Assembly (NCBI GenBank): GCA_937996795.1
Contig: CALKUH010000010.1
Coordinates: 1 to 64,000 of the forward strand
Direction of reading: 5' to 3'
DNA: 64,000 bases
Origin: an uncultured Verrucomicrobiota bacterium
GTDB lineage: Bacteria; Verrucomicrobiota; Kiritimatiellia; CAIVKH01
Made by a program: the position numbers and the translations under genes. The number at the start of each line of letters is the position of its first letter. The first letter of the stretch is position 1. Positions 27,761 to 37,813 of the stretch are shown here, in pieces. Under the pieces are notes generated by a model, which was not told the DNA's origin, did not search any database, and saw nothing but the letters and a program-made list of their open reading frames with translations.

Positions 27761-28663
27761 ATGAACGACGCCAAAGCGTGGAAGCTCGCCTATCGGTTCG
27801 CGAAACCCTACCGCGTGGACGACGGAGACCGCTTCCGCCTGAAGGACTACGATCCGGGCGACACGGGAGAATTTACGAAGGAGGACAAACCGCACGCGAA
27901 GGAGGCGCTGGAAAAGGGCGTGGCCTGCCTTGCGGATTTGCAGGACCGGCTCTATGCGCAGGACAAATGGTCGGTGCTGCTGATTTTCCAGGCGATGGAT
28001 GCGGCGGGCAAGGACGGCGTCATCAAGCACGTGATGTCGGGGATCAACCCGCAGGGCTGCCAGGTCTTTTCATTCAAGTCGCCGTCAGCGGAGGAACTGG
28101 ACCACGACTTCCTGTGGCGCTGCCAGAAGCGGCTGCCGGAGCGCGGTCGCATCGGCATCTTCAACCGGTCGTATTACGAGGAGACGCTCGTGGTCCGCGT
28201 GCATCCGGAATTGCTGGCGCACCAGAAGCTTCCGCCGGAGCTGGTCGGGAAGCATATCTGGAAGGAGCGGTTCCAGGACATCCGCTCGTTTGAGCGCCAT
28301 CTCGCCCGCAACGGGACGATCGTGCGGAAGTTTTTCCTGAACGTCTCGAAGGGCGAGCAGAAGAAGCGGTTCCTCGAGCGCATCGATACGCCGGAGAAAA
28401 ACTGGAAATTCTCGTCCGCGGACGTAAAGGAGCGCGGGTTTTGGAAGCAGTACATGGCGGCCTACGAGGACATGATCCGCCACACCGCGACGCCCGAATC
28501 CCCATGGTACGTCGTGCCCGCCGACAACAAGTGGTACACCCGCATCGTCGTCGCCGCCGCCGTGATCGAGGCCCTGTCGTCGCTGAAACTGACCTATCCC
28601 GAAATCGGCGCCGCCCAGCGCCGTGAACTCGCCGCCGCCAAACGCGCCTTGCTCGCCGGGTAG
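27761..28663 (+). CDS. Polyphosphate kinase 2 family (PPK2) nucleotide phosphotransferase
   Basis: The 300-residue protein has the PPK2 core: Walker A 'FQAMDAAGKDGVIKHVMSG' (residues about 76-93), 'GCQVFSFKSPSAEELDHDFLWR', the lid motif 'FNRSYYEETLVVRVHPE' and 'PWYVVPADNKWYTR'. These enzymes move phosphate between polyphosphate and AMP, ADP or GDP. The single domain and 'PTPEE'-free N-terminus fit the class I or III groups; the class cannot be settled by eye. It starts 13 bases after the binding-protein gene. Confidence 0.9.
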   Translation: MNDAKAWKLAYRFAKPYRVDDGDRFRLKDYDPGDTGEFTKEDKPHAKEALEKGVACLADLQDRLYAQDKWSVLLIFQAMDAAGKDGVIKHVMSGINPQGCQVFSFKSPSAEELDHDFLWRCQKRLPERGRIGIFNRSYYEETLVVRVHPELLAHQKLPPELVGKHIWKERFQDIRSFERHLARNGTIVRKFFLNVSKGEQKKRFLERIDTPEKNWKFSSADVKERGFWKQYMAAYEDMIRHTATPESPWYVVPADNKWYTRIVVAAAVIEALSSLKLTYPEIGAAQRRELAAAKRALLAG

Positions 28664-28878
28664 CCGCGCTGGAGTGATTCGCAACCGTTTCGTCCTGCTC
28701 GCGCAACCAGCGGGGCCCTCCACCACAAAATGTCCTGCACTCGGAGGGCACAGGCCCTTGCCGCCCATTGTGCGCAAAGATGAAATTTTTTGGAGATGCG
28801 CAAACGTCCCTCTTCATGGATTGCTGGACGGGGCAAAACGTGTGAGAACGTCCCCAGCCCCATACCAAGGATTTAACC

Positions 28879-30977
28879 ATGCAATTGATGTGTGATGCCG
28901 TAAGCGTGCTCGGGAGCCGGCACGGCCTGTTGTTGGACCCGGTGGCGCACGCGTGCCGGATCCTCCGGTTCGACAACTTCACCCGCATGCCTTCTTTTCC
29001 GCTGCGAGCCGGTGCGGTGATCAACGGCAAGGAGTATGTCTTCCCGTTCTGCCCCGATGGCGAACGGTTCGCATTTTTCGACCAGCGGCTGACGCCCTGT
29101 ACGAGCCGCTTCATCGCCATCGAGGCCGCGAGCGGCCTCAAGGTCACGCTGACCTTCGCGACGCCCTTCCGCCCGCGCGACGCGGCGTATTCGACGACGC
29201 CGGTGATCGGCGTCCGCATGACGGTGGAGCGGCTTGGGGGCAATTACCGGTGGACGCGGCTCAGTGTGAAGCCGGAGACGGTCGAGTTGTTCTTCGAGGT
29301 GGCCGGCGGCGACCTGGCGGTTGAACCCCGCGGAGACGACGCGGTGGATGTGGCCTTCACCAGCTGCTCCTCGTTTCCCCGGCAGCGCGACTTCGGCAAG
29401 CCCGGCACGGAGTGGGCGCAGCGCGACCGGATCGTCGCGGTCACCGGCGCGCGCGATGGGCTCCGCTTCACGCGGCGGCTCACCGGCGCTGACCTTTCCG
29501 GATCGCTTGATCTTGCGTGGTGCACGCACAGCGAACCCGTCCTGCAAGTCCACGCCGAACGGTGCCCGTTCAAGTATGCGGCCCGCTTCGCCGATCTCGA
29601 CGCCGTGTGCGCGTGGGCTCGCGCGCACACGCCTGGCCTCTTTGCGAACGCCGCGCGGGTGGACGGCCTCATCGGGGCCAACAACCAGCCGAAGAGCATC
29701 AACCAGTTGATGGCCTACACCCTGCACGCCTGGCTCGCCGACACGTGGTGGGTGGAGCGCGGGGACGGACGCGACTGGTTCAGCGTGTGGGAGGGCAATT
29801 GCTATTTCCACTCGACGGTGGATGTCGAGTTCACGCAGGCGCCGTTCTATCTCGCCGTGTGGCCGGAACTGCTCGGCATCGAACTCGATTTCTGGCCCGA
29901 GTTCTCGAAGGACGGCGCCGTGCTGCTCGGCGAGCGCGGCCGCGGCACGCGCTTCCTGTCCCACGACTGCGGGCAGATGGCGCGCGCCGACGGGCAGACC
30001 TATCCGCACGAAATGGAGGTCGAGGAGACCACCAACTATGTGATCCTGCTGTACGCGCACTGGCGGCGCACCGGCGATGGGAACCTCGCGCGTTCGAAGC
30101 GCGCCGTCGTCGAGCAGTACCTCGCATTCCTCGTCGCGTGCGATACGACGGGGAACGGCGTGCCCGACCGCGGCGTCGCGAACACGATCGACGACGCCTC
30201 GCCCGCCGTGCAGTACGGCCGCGAACAGGTGTACCTCGCCGTGAAGACGCTGGCCGCCTTCCGCTGCGGCGCGGAACTCCTCCGCTTCTACGGCGATGGG
30301 GCGGGCGCCGCGGACTACACGCGCCGGGCCGATGCCATTCTCGCCGTGATCGAGGAGAAGGGGTGGAACCGCGACCACTATGTCACGCTGCTCGACAAGA
30401 GCGCGGAAGGCGTCGTGAATCCCTGGAGTGGCCAGCCGCTGAATGTGGACGAGGTGCCCGGCTGGGACGCCTGCCACATCTTCACCGAAAACGCCCAGGC
30501 CGTGCTCGACCTCGTGGGGCTCGACCTCGGCCTTGATCCGGAGCGCGTCAAAACCGATCTGTGCACGGCGGCGGAGCGCTGCCTGCAGGAATACGGTTGC
30601 TCCCCACGGATTTCAACAGCACCCGCCCCGACGGCGCCGTCCTCGAGGGCATGGTGGGGGTGGGCGGCAATCCCGGCTGGATCTCCATGAACATGCTGCG
30701 CGACATCGCCGCGGCGTACCGGGGCATTGACCTGCGCGCGTTGTCCGAGCGGTACTGGCAGTGGCAGGTGACAACGAATACGCAGCAGGCGGCGCTGTTC
30801 TTCGAGACCTTTGGCGGCAACAACCTCTGCTTCTATCCGCGCGGGGTGGCGATCTGGGGCCTGTTCGACGCCCTGGCCGGGCGCGTCATCGACCGGGTCG
30901 CGGGCGTGGATCGCAGCGTGCCGGCCCTTCCCGGCGTCCGCGTCCCGCGCCTCATCGACGCGCCCTGGGGTCCGTGA
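28879..30977 (+). pseudogene. Frameshifted six-hairpin glycosidase-like enzyme
   Basis: A long frame from the ATG at 28879 (AAGGA upstream) reads well to about 30600 ('CLQEYGC'). It continues in another frame as 'LLPTDFNSTRPDGAVLEGMVG' to the stop at 30977. Restoring one base near 30597 would give a protein of about 700 residues. The central block ('DWFSVWEGNCYFHSTVDVEFTQAPFYLAVWPELL', then 'LSHDCGQMARADGQTYPHEMEVEETTNYVILLY') resembles (alpha/alpha)6 enzymes of the DUF4965/glutaminase A or GH52/GH116 kind. There is no signal peptide. The sugar porter gene converges from downstream. A sequencing error is as likely as a true mutation. Confidence 0.7.
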
Positions 30978-30987
30978 CGGGCGGGTC

Positions 30988-32370
30988 TTACATGGACTCC
31001 AGTTCGCGGCCCTTGGTTTCCTGCACGAAACGCCAGACGAAGAGGAGCGACAGGGCGGCGCAGCCCGCGTAGACGCCGTAGGAGAGGCCGAGCCCCAGAT
31101 GCTGGGCCATGGGTGGGAACGAGGTGGAGACGAGGAAATTGGCCACCCACTGCACCGCGGCGCCGAGCGAGAGCGCCGCCGCGCGGATGCGGTTGTTGAA
31201 CATTTCGCCGAGCAGCACCCAGACCACCGGGCCCCACGAACAGCCGAAGAAAAAGACGTAGAGATTGGCTGCGACGAGGGCGACGCGACCCATGCCGGCG
31301 GAGAGCGTGGGTGCGCCGGACGCATCCACGGGCGCCGTGCCGAAGCACCACGCCATCAGCGCGAGGTTGACGAGCATGCCGAGCGAACCCACCAGCAGCA
31401 ACGGTTTGCGACCGAGGCGATCCACCAGCGTCATCGCGACCAGTGTGGTGACGATGTTGGTTACGCCGGTGAGCATGGTGACGAACAGCGCGTTCTGTTC
31501 GGTGAAGCCGACGGATTGCCAGAGGGCGCTGCTGTAATAGAAGATCACATTGATGCCGACGAATTGCTGGAAGATGGAGAGCGCCATCCCGACCCAGACG
31601 ATCGGCAGGAGGCCCCAGGCCGGCCCGCGCAGGTCGCTGAAGCGCGGTTTGTGGTCGCGCGTGGATTTTTCGCGGATTTCCTCCAGCTTGTCCCCGGCCG
31701 CCTGCGCGCCGAGGATGCGGGACAGCACGCGGCGCGCCTCGTCCGTTCGCCCGATGGCGGCGAGGTAGCGCGGCGATTCCGGAATGAGCAGCGCGGCGGC
31801 GCCGTAGAGCAGGGCGGCCGGCGTCTCCAACCAGAACATCCACTTCCACGCCGCTGCCCCGCCCCAGAAGGGGCTTTCCGCCGAGCCGGCGGCCCGCACG
31901 ATGAAATAGTTGGCGAGCAGCGCGACGAAGATGCCGGTCACGATGGCGAGTTGCTGAAGGGATCCGAGCCGTCCGCGCAGGTGCGCGGGCGAGACTTCGG
32001 CGATGTAGGCGGGCGCAACCGCGCTGGCCATGCCGACGCCGATGCCGCCGAGGACGCGCCATAGAATGAAATCCCAAATCGACAGGGGCAGGCCCGATCC
32101 GATGGCGCTCACGGTGAAGAGCGTTGCCGCGACGAGCATCGCCCGGATGCGACCGTGCCGGTCCGACAGCGGTCCCGCAATCAACGCGCCGACCGCGGAG
32201 CCCAGCAGGGCGAGTGAAACCGAAAGACCCACCAGCAACGGTCCCACCTCGAAGTGTGATCGCAGCGCCACCACGGCGCCGTTGATGCAGGCGGTGTCGT
32301 AACCGAAGAGGAACCCGCCCATTGCGGCGGCGGCGGCGATCAGGGCGACGTAGGGTGTGGTGGCCTTCAC
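30988..32370 (-). CDS. MFS sugar porter
   Basis: The 460-residue protein has twelve membrane segments and all sugar-porter marks: 'GGFLFGYDTACINGAV', 'GPLSDRHGRIRAM', 'RVLGGIGVGMASAVAPAYIAEVSPAHLRG', 'PESPRYL', 'QQFVGINVIFYYS', 'DRLGRKPLL' and the C-terminal 'PETKGRELE'-like 'VQETKGRELESM'. It most likely imports hexoses or pentoses with protons. It is convergent with the frameshifted glycosidase, 10 bases apart, which suggests a carbohydrate-use locus. Confidence 0.92.
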   Translation of the reverse strand: MKATTPYVALIAAAAAMGGFLFGYDTACINGAVVALRSHFEVGPLLVGLSVSLALLGSAVGALIAGPLSDRHGRIRAMLVAATLFTVSAIGSGLPLSIWDFILWRVLGGIGVGMASAVAPAYIAEVSPAHLRGRLGSLQQLAIVTGIFVALLANYFIVRAAGSAESPFWGGAAAWKWMFWLETPAALLYGAAALLIPESPRYLAAIGRTDEARRVLSRILGAQAAGDKLEEIREKSTRDHKPRFSDLRGPAWGLLPIVWVGMALSIFQQFVGINVIFYYSSALWQSVGFTEQNALFVTMLTGVTNIVTTLVAMTLVDRLGRKPLLLVGSLGMLVNLALMAWCFGTAPVDASGAPTLSAGMGRVALVAANLYVFFFGCSWGPVVWVLLGEMFNNRIRAAALSLGAAVQWVANFLVSTSFPPMAQHLGLGLSYGVYAGCAALSLLFVWRFVQETKGRELESM

Positions 32371-32445
32371 ATCAATTCCTCCGGATGCACGGCGGGAGTG
32401 TCACCGGGGCGGCGCCGGGCGCGCAAGCGCAAAACCGGATCGACG

Positions 32446-34176
32446 TCAGGGCAGCACTTCGCGGCGTCCGTCGAGCTGGCGGTCGATGGAGGCCTGCTTC
32501 TGGTCGAGCAGCCCGTCGATGGCCGCGCGCACGGCTTCGGCGAGGTCGCGCGCCTCCTCAAGGCGGGGCAGGTACACGTAGGTCGCGCCGGCCGCGCGCA
32601 GGCGTTTCACCTCGGACAGCAGTTCGGTCGTGATGATGATGCGCGCGCGGGGGTTGATCTCGCGGAGCTGACGCACGAGTTTTTCGTTCGTGATGCCCTT
32701 GAGCAGCGACTCCGGCACGGTGCAGACGAAGAGCGACGCGTCGGCGGCGCCGGCCTTGAGCAGCGTGTCGCGCTGGCTCACATCGCCGTACACGATGTGC
32801 ACGCCGCGCCGCTTGAGTGCCTCAAAGACCACGGGATTAAAATCGACCACAGTCACGCGAGGCAGCACATGCGGCGCGTGCTGCGTGAGTTCCTCCAGCA
32901 GCGAACTCGCCTCGCGGAAGAAACCGACGATCAGGATGCGGCCGCCCGCTGCATCGCCGGGGGTGTCCGCCGGCGCCGGTGTTGATTCCGCGTCGAGATC
33001 CTTCAGGCCCGCGCGCTTGAGGATGGGGATCAACCGGCGCACCAGCGGATCGCTGTTGGTGATCGCCAGCGACGAGAGGACGGCTAGCACCACGAAGGCG
33101 AGGGACACGGCGGCGCTCGTGTCCGATCCGATGTGGCCCGCCTGCACGCCGAGCGCGAGGATGACGAGGGAGAATTCGCTGATTTGCGCGAGGTTGAGGC
33201 CGGGCAGCAGGCTGATGCGCAGGCCGGTTCGCATCAGGTACAGCGGCGTGAAGGTCGTGACCAGCCGGCTGGCGACGGTGAAGACCGCGACGCCCGCCGC
33301 GAGGCCGATGACGCTCCACGTGGGCAGCGGGATCGCGAGGCCGAGGCCGAGGAAAAACAGCGTGACGAAGAAGTCGCGCAAGCTCGTCACCTTCGCGCCC
33401 ACGTCGAGCGCGTAGGGGAACGTGGAGAGCGCGACACCCGCGATCAAAGCGCCCATCGCCCGCGACAGCTGAAGCTGCGCGGCCAGCTCGCCGATCATGA
33501 AGCACCACGCCAGCGCGCCGACGAGCATGAGCTCCGGCAGCCGGGCCACGCGGCGGAAGATGGCGGGCAGGATATAGCGCGCCACCGCGAGGGCCGTCAC
33601 CACGAGCACCCCCACGCGCAGGAGGGAGAGCAGCAGGACCGTGACCTTCAGGTCGTTGAGGTTCGGCTGGATCGCGAGGAAGAGAATCGAGAACAGGTCC
33701 TGCAGCACCACGATACCCAGCGTGATGCGCCCGGCGAGCGTGTCGAGTTCGCGCAGGTCGTAGAGCAGTTTCACGATGACGACGGTGCAACTGCACGCGG
33801 TGGCGACCGAGAGGTAGAGCGCGTCCCACCGCCCGTCGCGTCCGAGCGGGTAGCCGATGGCCCAGAACACCGCGATGCCGATGAGCAGCCCGCCGAGGAT
33901 CTGCACGCTGGAGGTGATCGTGATCGAGCGCCCGGCGGACGCGATCTTCTTCAGGTCGATTTCGAGCCCGATCATGAAGAGCAGGAACAAAAGGCCCAGC
34001 TCGGAGATGAAGCTGATGGCGCGCGGGTCGCTGACGAGGTTCAGGCAGGCGGGCCCGACGAGGAAGCCGCCGAGCAGGTAGGCGAGCAGCGGCGGCTGGC
34101 GCACGGCCTGCGCCACGAGGCCGAGCAGCCATGCGGTGATGACACAAACGCCGATGTCCTGGATGAGCTGCTGCAT
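32446..34176 (-). CDS. KefB-type cation:proton antiporter with TrkA-N domain
   Basis: The 576-residue protein has a CPA2 antiporter domain (residues about 1-385, 12 or more membrane segments) with 'LAYLLGGFLVGPACLNLV', 'ELGLLFLLFMIGLEIDLKKI', 'VVLQDLFSILFLA' and 'GALIAGVALSTFPY'. A linker leads to a TrkA-N Rossmann domain (residues about 415-530, 'GRILIVGFFREASSLLEELTQ'). It probably exchanges potassium or sodium for protons under nucleotide control. The TrkA-N glycine motif is incomplete (GFFREA), so ligand binding may be altered. Confidence 0.9.
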   Translation of the reverse strand: MQQLIQDIGVCVITAWLLGLVAQAVRQPPLLAYLLGGFLVGPACLNLVSDPRAISFISELGLLFLLFMIGLEIDLKKIASAGRSITITSSVQILGGLLIGIAVFWAIGYPLGRDGRWDALYLSVATACSCTVVIVKLLYDLRELDTLAGRITLGIVVLQDLFSILFLAIQPNLNDLKVTVLLLSLLRVGVLVVTALAVARYILPAIFRRVARLPELMLVGALAWCFMIGELAAQLQLSRAMGALIAGVALSTFPYALDVGAKVTSLRDFFVTLFFLGLGLAIPLPTWSVIGLAAGVAVFTVASRLVTTFTPLYLMRTGLRISLLPGLNLAQISEFSLVILALGVQAGHIGSDTSAAVSLAFVVLAVLSSLAITNSDPLVRRLIPILKRAGLKDLDAESTPAPADTPGDAAGGRILIVGFFREASSLLEELTQHAPHVLPRVTVVDFNPVVFEALKRRGVHIVYGDVSQRDTLLKAGAADASLFVCTVPESLLKGITNEKLVRQLREINPRARIIITTELLSEVKRLRAAGATYVYLPRLEEARDLAEAVRAAIDGLLDQKQASIDRQLDGRREVLP

Positions 34177-34296
34177 ATCAGAGGCGTTTGTCTAATAGCA
34201 GGAGCCGGAGAAATGACTCAATGAGCAAATTCCCTGCTGACCAAAACCGCGAGGTCTATCGTGGTCATGCCGTCATTCGGACGCGGTCATGCCTGC

Positions 34297-36054
34297 TTAT
34301 TCCCAGCGGGGGCCGGGGCGCGGTTTGGGGCGGTGGGGGCGCTTGTGGAAGCCTCCGCCACCGTGGCCGGGGCGCTTGCCGGAGGCGTGGCCGCGGCCCA
34401 TGCCGTGGGTGGGATCGGTTTCGAGCACGGCACGGACCTGGCGTCCGTGGAATTCCGCGCGGTTGAGACCCGGCAGGATCAGGTCCGCGGCTTCCGAACT
34501 CACTTCGAACACGCTGTCCTGCTCCATGATGCGGATGCGTCCGAGGCGGAGCTTCGGGCCGGGGGTGGCGCGGTTGATGATGGAAATCAGCAGGGGCGGG
34601 GTGAGGCCGTTGCGTCCGCCGATGTTGACGCGCAGGCGCACGACGTCCCCGGCGAGCGGCTCGCCCACGGGGGCGGTGCGTTCCGGGCGCGGCCCGCGGT
34701 CGGGCCGGTCGCGGTGCTCGTGGGCGGGCGCGGCGTTCAGGTCCGGCGCGTTCTTGTAATACTCCAGGAAGCGCGCCAGGTCGCGCAGGGCGAATCGCTT
34801 GATCAGCTCCTCGCGGGAGAGGTCGCCGAGCACCTCGTTGATGCGCGGCATGAAGGCGTCGAGCTCGCCGGAGGGGGCGGGCATGGCTTTGATGCGCTCC
34901 AGTTGCGCGAGCAACTGCGCCTCGCAGATTTCGCGCCCGCCCGGCACCTGCCGGTGCTCGAAGGGCTTGTTCATGATGCGCTCGATCGCGCGGATCTTGT
35001 AGTGCTCGCGCATATGCACGAGCACGATGGAAACGCCCGCCTTGCCCGCGCGGCCGGTGCGCCCGCTGCGGTGCGTGTAGACATCGGGATCGCCGGGCAG
35101 GTCGTAGTTGATGACGTGCGTGAGGTCGTCCACGTCGAGGCCGCGGGCGGCGACGTCGGTGGCGACGAGGATTTGGATCGTGCGCTGGCGGAACGCGCGC
35201 ATGACGCGGTCGCGCTGGTCCTGCGAGAGGTCGCCGTGCAGCGTGTCCGAGTTGTAGCCGTCGCCGGTGAGGCGGGCGGCGACGTCCTGCGTCTCCTGGC
35301 GCGTGCGGCAGAAGACGATGCCGTAGAGGCCGGGGCGCGCGTCAATGATGCGCTTCAGCGCCTGGTAGCGGTCGCGCGCGTGCACGGTGTAGCATTCGTG
35401 CGTCACCTTCGTCGCGACGGCGTTGCGCGTGCCGAGGATGATTTCCTCGGGATCCTTCATGTAGTTGCCGGCGATGGCCGCGACCTGTTTCGGCATCGTT
35501 GCGGAAAACAGCAGCGTGCGGGCCTGGTCGGGCACGTCCTTCAGGATGGATTCCAGTTCCTCCTGGAAACCCATGTTCAGCATCTCGTCGGCCTCGTCGA
35601 GGACCACTCGCTGCACCTGGTCGAGCTTGACGCTGCCCCGCCGCATCAGGTCGTTCAAGCGGCCCGGCGTCGCGACGAGGATGTGGACGCCGCGGTGAAG
35701 CGAGCGGATTTGCGTCTGGATCGGCGCGCCGCCGTATACGGGGAGCACGCGCAGGTGCGGGGCGAATCGTCCGAAGTCGGCGAGGTCCTTGGCGATCTGC
35801 ACGCAGAGTTCACGTGTCGGCGCCAGGACGAGGGCCTGGATGTGCGGCTTGTCCGGGTCCGTCAACTGGAGCAGCGGCAGGCCGAACGCGGCGGTCTTGC
35901 CCGTTCCTGTCTGCGCGAGGGCGACGAGGTCGCGCTGGCCCTTGATGAGAAGGGGAATGACTTTTTCCTGCACCGGGGTGGGGGTTTCAAAGCCGAGTTC
36001 CGCCACGCCTTTTTGCAGGGCCGGGGAAAGTCCAAGGGTCGTAAAGCTGCTCAT
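34297..36054 (-). CDS. deaD: DEAD-box RNA helicase (DeaD/CsdA type)
   Basis: The 585-residue helicase has all core motifs: the Q-motif region, 'AQTGTGKTAAF', 'PTRELCVQ', 'VLDEADEMLNMG', 'SATMP', 'DVAARGLDV' and 'HRSGRTGRAG'. A DbpA-like RNA-binding domain lies at about residues 475-550 ('DVVRLRVNIGGRNGLTPPLLISIINRATP'). The tail is rich in Gly, His, Arg and Pro (GHGGGGFHKRPHRPKPRPG). It remodels structured RNA in ribosome assembly or cold response. It is divergent from guaA. Confidence 0.95.
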   Translation of the reverse strand: MSSFTTLGLSPALQKGVAELGFETPTPVQEKVIPLLIKGQRDLVALAQTGTGKTAAFGLPLLQLTDPDKPHIQALVLAPTRELCVQIAKDLADFGRFAPHLRVLPVYGGAPIQTQIRSLHRGVHILVATPGRLNDLMRRGSVKLDQVQRVVLDEADEMLNMGFQEELESILKDVPDQARTLLFSATMPKQVAAIAGNYMKDPEEIILGTRNAVATKVTHECYTVHARDRYQALKRIIDARPGLYGIVFCRTRQETQDVAARLTGDGYNSDTLHGDLSQDQRDRVMRAFRQRTIQILVATDVAARGLDVDDLTHVINYDLPGDPDVYTHRSGRTGRAGKAGVSIVLVHMREHYKIRAIERIMNKPFEHRQVPGGREICEAQLLAQLERIKAMPAPSGELDAFMPRINEVLGDLSREELIKRFALRDLARFLEYYKNAPDLNAAPAHEHRDRPDRGPRPERTAPVGEPLAGDVVRLRVNIGGRNGLTPPLLISIINRATPGPKLRLGRIRIMEQDSVFEVSSEAADLILPGLNRAEFHGRQVRAVLETDPTHGMGRGHASGKRPGHGGGGFHKRPHRPKPRPGPRWE

Positions 36055-36170
36055 GGCGGAGGGTGTAGCGGGTTCCGAGACAAACGGCGACGCAATTAAA
36101 AGGGAATGTTCGCCACGGAGGCACGAAGATCATGGAGAAGACGAGGACGGCGGGAAGGCTCAATCCACGC

Positions 36171-36199
36171 TTGTCCCCACGGGCGGGGGCGTGTACATA
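36171..36199 (+). promoter_or_regulatory. Candidate guaA promoter
   Basis: TTGTCC (36171-36176) and TACATA (36194-36199) are separated by 17 bases. The start would fall near 36206, leaving a leader of about 12 bases before the guaA ATG, which lacks a ribosome binding site. Confidence 0.4.
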
Positions 36200-36217
36200 C
36201 GACGAACTTTTTACGCC

Positions 36218-37813
36218 ATGCAACACGACTGGATAGCCATCCTGGATTTCGGCTCGCAGTACACGCAGCTCATCGCGCGGCGTGTCCGCGAATTGAATGT
36301 CTATTGCGAGATCCTGCCGTGCGACACCCCGGCGGCGCAGCTCGCGGCGCGCAAGGCTGCGGGTGTAATCCTATCTGGCGGACCTGCAAGTGTTTATGAG
36401 CATGGCGCGCCCTCCTGCGACCCGGCGCTTTTTGCCCTGGGCGTGCCGGTGCTCGGGGTGTGCTACGGCATGCAGTTGATGGCGCAGCAACTGGGCGGTC
36501 GGGTCGAGCCGGGCGCCACCCGCGAGTTCGGCCATGCGGAGGTGCGTGCGCGCGGGCACACGAAGCTGCTCGACGGCATCCAGGATCGCGCCAATGCCGA
36601 GGGCCACGGGCTGTTGCACGTCTGGATGAGCCACGGCGACAAGGTGTCGACGCTGCCCGCCGGGTTCGCGCTCATGGCGTCCACCGATTCCTGTCCCATC
36701 GCGGGCATGGCGGACGAGGCGCGGCGGTTTTACGGCGTCCAGTTCCATCCTGAAGTGACGCATACGCACCAGGGCGCGGCGATCCTGCGCCGGTTTGTCC
36801 GCGACCTGTGCGGCACGAAAGGCGACTGGCGGATGGGCGACTATGTGGAGGAGGCGACGGCCCGCATTCGCGCGCAGGTCGGGTCGGACCACGTCCTGCT
36901 CGGGCTGTCCGGCGGCGTGGACAGCTCCGTCGCGGCGGCGCTGATCCACAAGGCGATCGGCGACCAGCTCACCTGCGTGTTCGTGGACCACGGCCTGCTG
37001 CGGCTCAACGAGGCGGAGCAGGTGATGGAGACGTTCGCGAAGAACCTCGGCGTGCGCGTGATCCATGTGAATGCCGAGGCGCTCTTCCTTGAAAAGCTCG
37101 CCGGGGTCGAGGACCCGGAGCAGAAGCGCAAGATCATCGGCCGCGAATTTGTCGAAGTCTTCCAGCGCGAGTCCGAAAAACTCAAGCAGGGCGACCGCGC
37201 GGTGCAATGGCTTGCGCAGGGCACGATTTATCCCGACGTCATCGAGTCCGCCGGCATCAAGGGCAAGAAGGCGACGACGATCAAGTCGCACCACAACGTC
37301 GGCGGCCTGCCGGAGACCCTGCACCTGAAGCTGCTCGAACCGCTGCGCGAGCTGTTCAAGGACGAGGTCCGCCAGCTTGGCCTGGAACTGGGCCTGCCGC
37401 GCGACATGGTCTACCGCCACCCGTTCCCCGGGCCCGGCCTCGGCGTGCGTATTTTGGGCGAAGTGAAGAAAGCCTACGCCGACCTGCTGCGCCGTGCGGA
37501 CGCCATTTTTATCGAGGAGCTGCGCAACACGCCGTCGGCCGCGGGGCGCAGCTGGTATGACGACACCGCGCAGGCGTTCGCCGTGTTCCTGCCCGTCAAG
37601 AGCGTCGGCGTCATGGGCGACGGCCGGACGTATGAATACGTCGTGGCCCTGCGCGCCGTCCAGACGACCGACTTCATGACCGCGCACTGGGCGCACCTGC
37701 CGCACGAACTCTTGAGCCGCGTCGCGAACCGGATTATCAACGAGGTCCGCGGCCTGAATCGCGTCGTATACGACATCAGCAGCAAACCGCCCGCCACGAT
37801 TGAATGGGAATGA
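36218..37813 (+). CDS. guaA: GMP synthase (glutamine-hydrolysing)
   Basis: The 531-residue enzyme converts XMP to GMP. The class I glutaminase domain has the nucleophile in 'VLGVCYGMQLMAQQLGG' and the His-Glu in 'GVQFHPEVTHT'. The ATP pyrophosphatase domain has the PP-loop 'LGLSGGVDSSVAAALI', and the dimerisation tail ends 'VVYDISSKPPATIEWE'. The start is MQHDWIAILDFGSQYTQL. Its TGA stop (37811-37813) is the first codon of the left inverted repeat of the inserted element. Confidence 0.97.
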   Translation: MQHDWIAILDFGSQYTQLIARRVRELNVYCEILPCDTPAAQLAARKAAGVILSGGPASVYEHGAPSCDPALFALGVPVLGVCYGMQLMAQQLGGRVEPGATREFGHAEVRARGHTKLLDGIQDRANAEGHGLLHVWMSHGDKVSTLPAGFALMASTDSCPIAGMADEARRFYGVQFHPEVTHTHQGAAILRRFVRDLCGTKGDWRMGDYVEEATARIRAQVGSDHVLLGLSGGVDSSVAAALIHKAIGDQLTCVFVDHGLLRLNEAEQVMETFAKNLGVRVIHVNAEALFLEKLAGVEDPEQKRKIIGREFVEVFQRESEKLKQGDRAVQWLAQGTIYPDVIESAGIKGKKATTIKSHHNVGGLPETLHLKLLEPLRELFKDEVRQLGLELGLPRDMVYRHPFPGPGLGVRILGEVKKAYADLLRRADAIFIEELRNTPSAAGRSWYDDTAQAFAVFLPVKSVGVMGDGRTYEYVVALRAVQTTDFMTAHWAHLPHELLSRVANRIINEVRGLNRVVYDISSKPPATIEWE

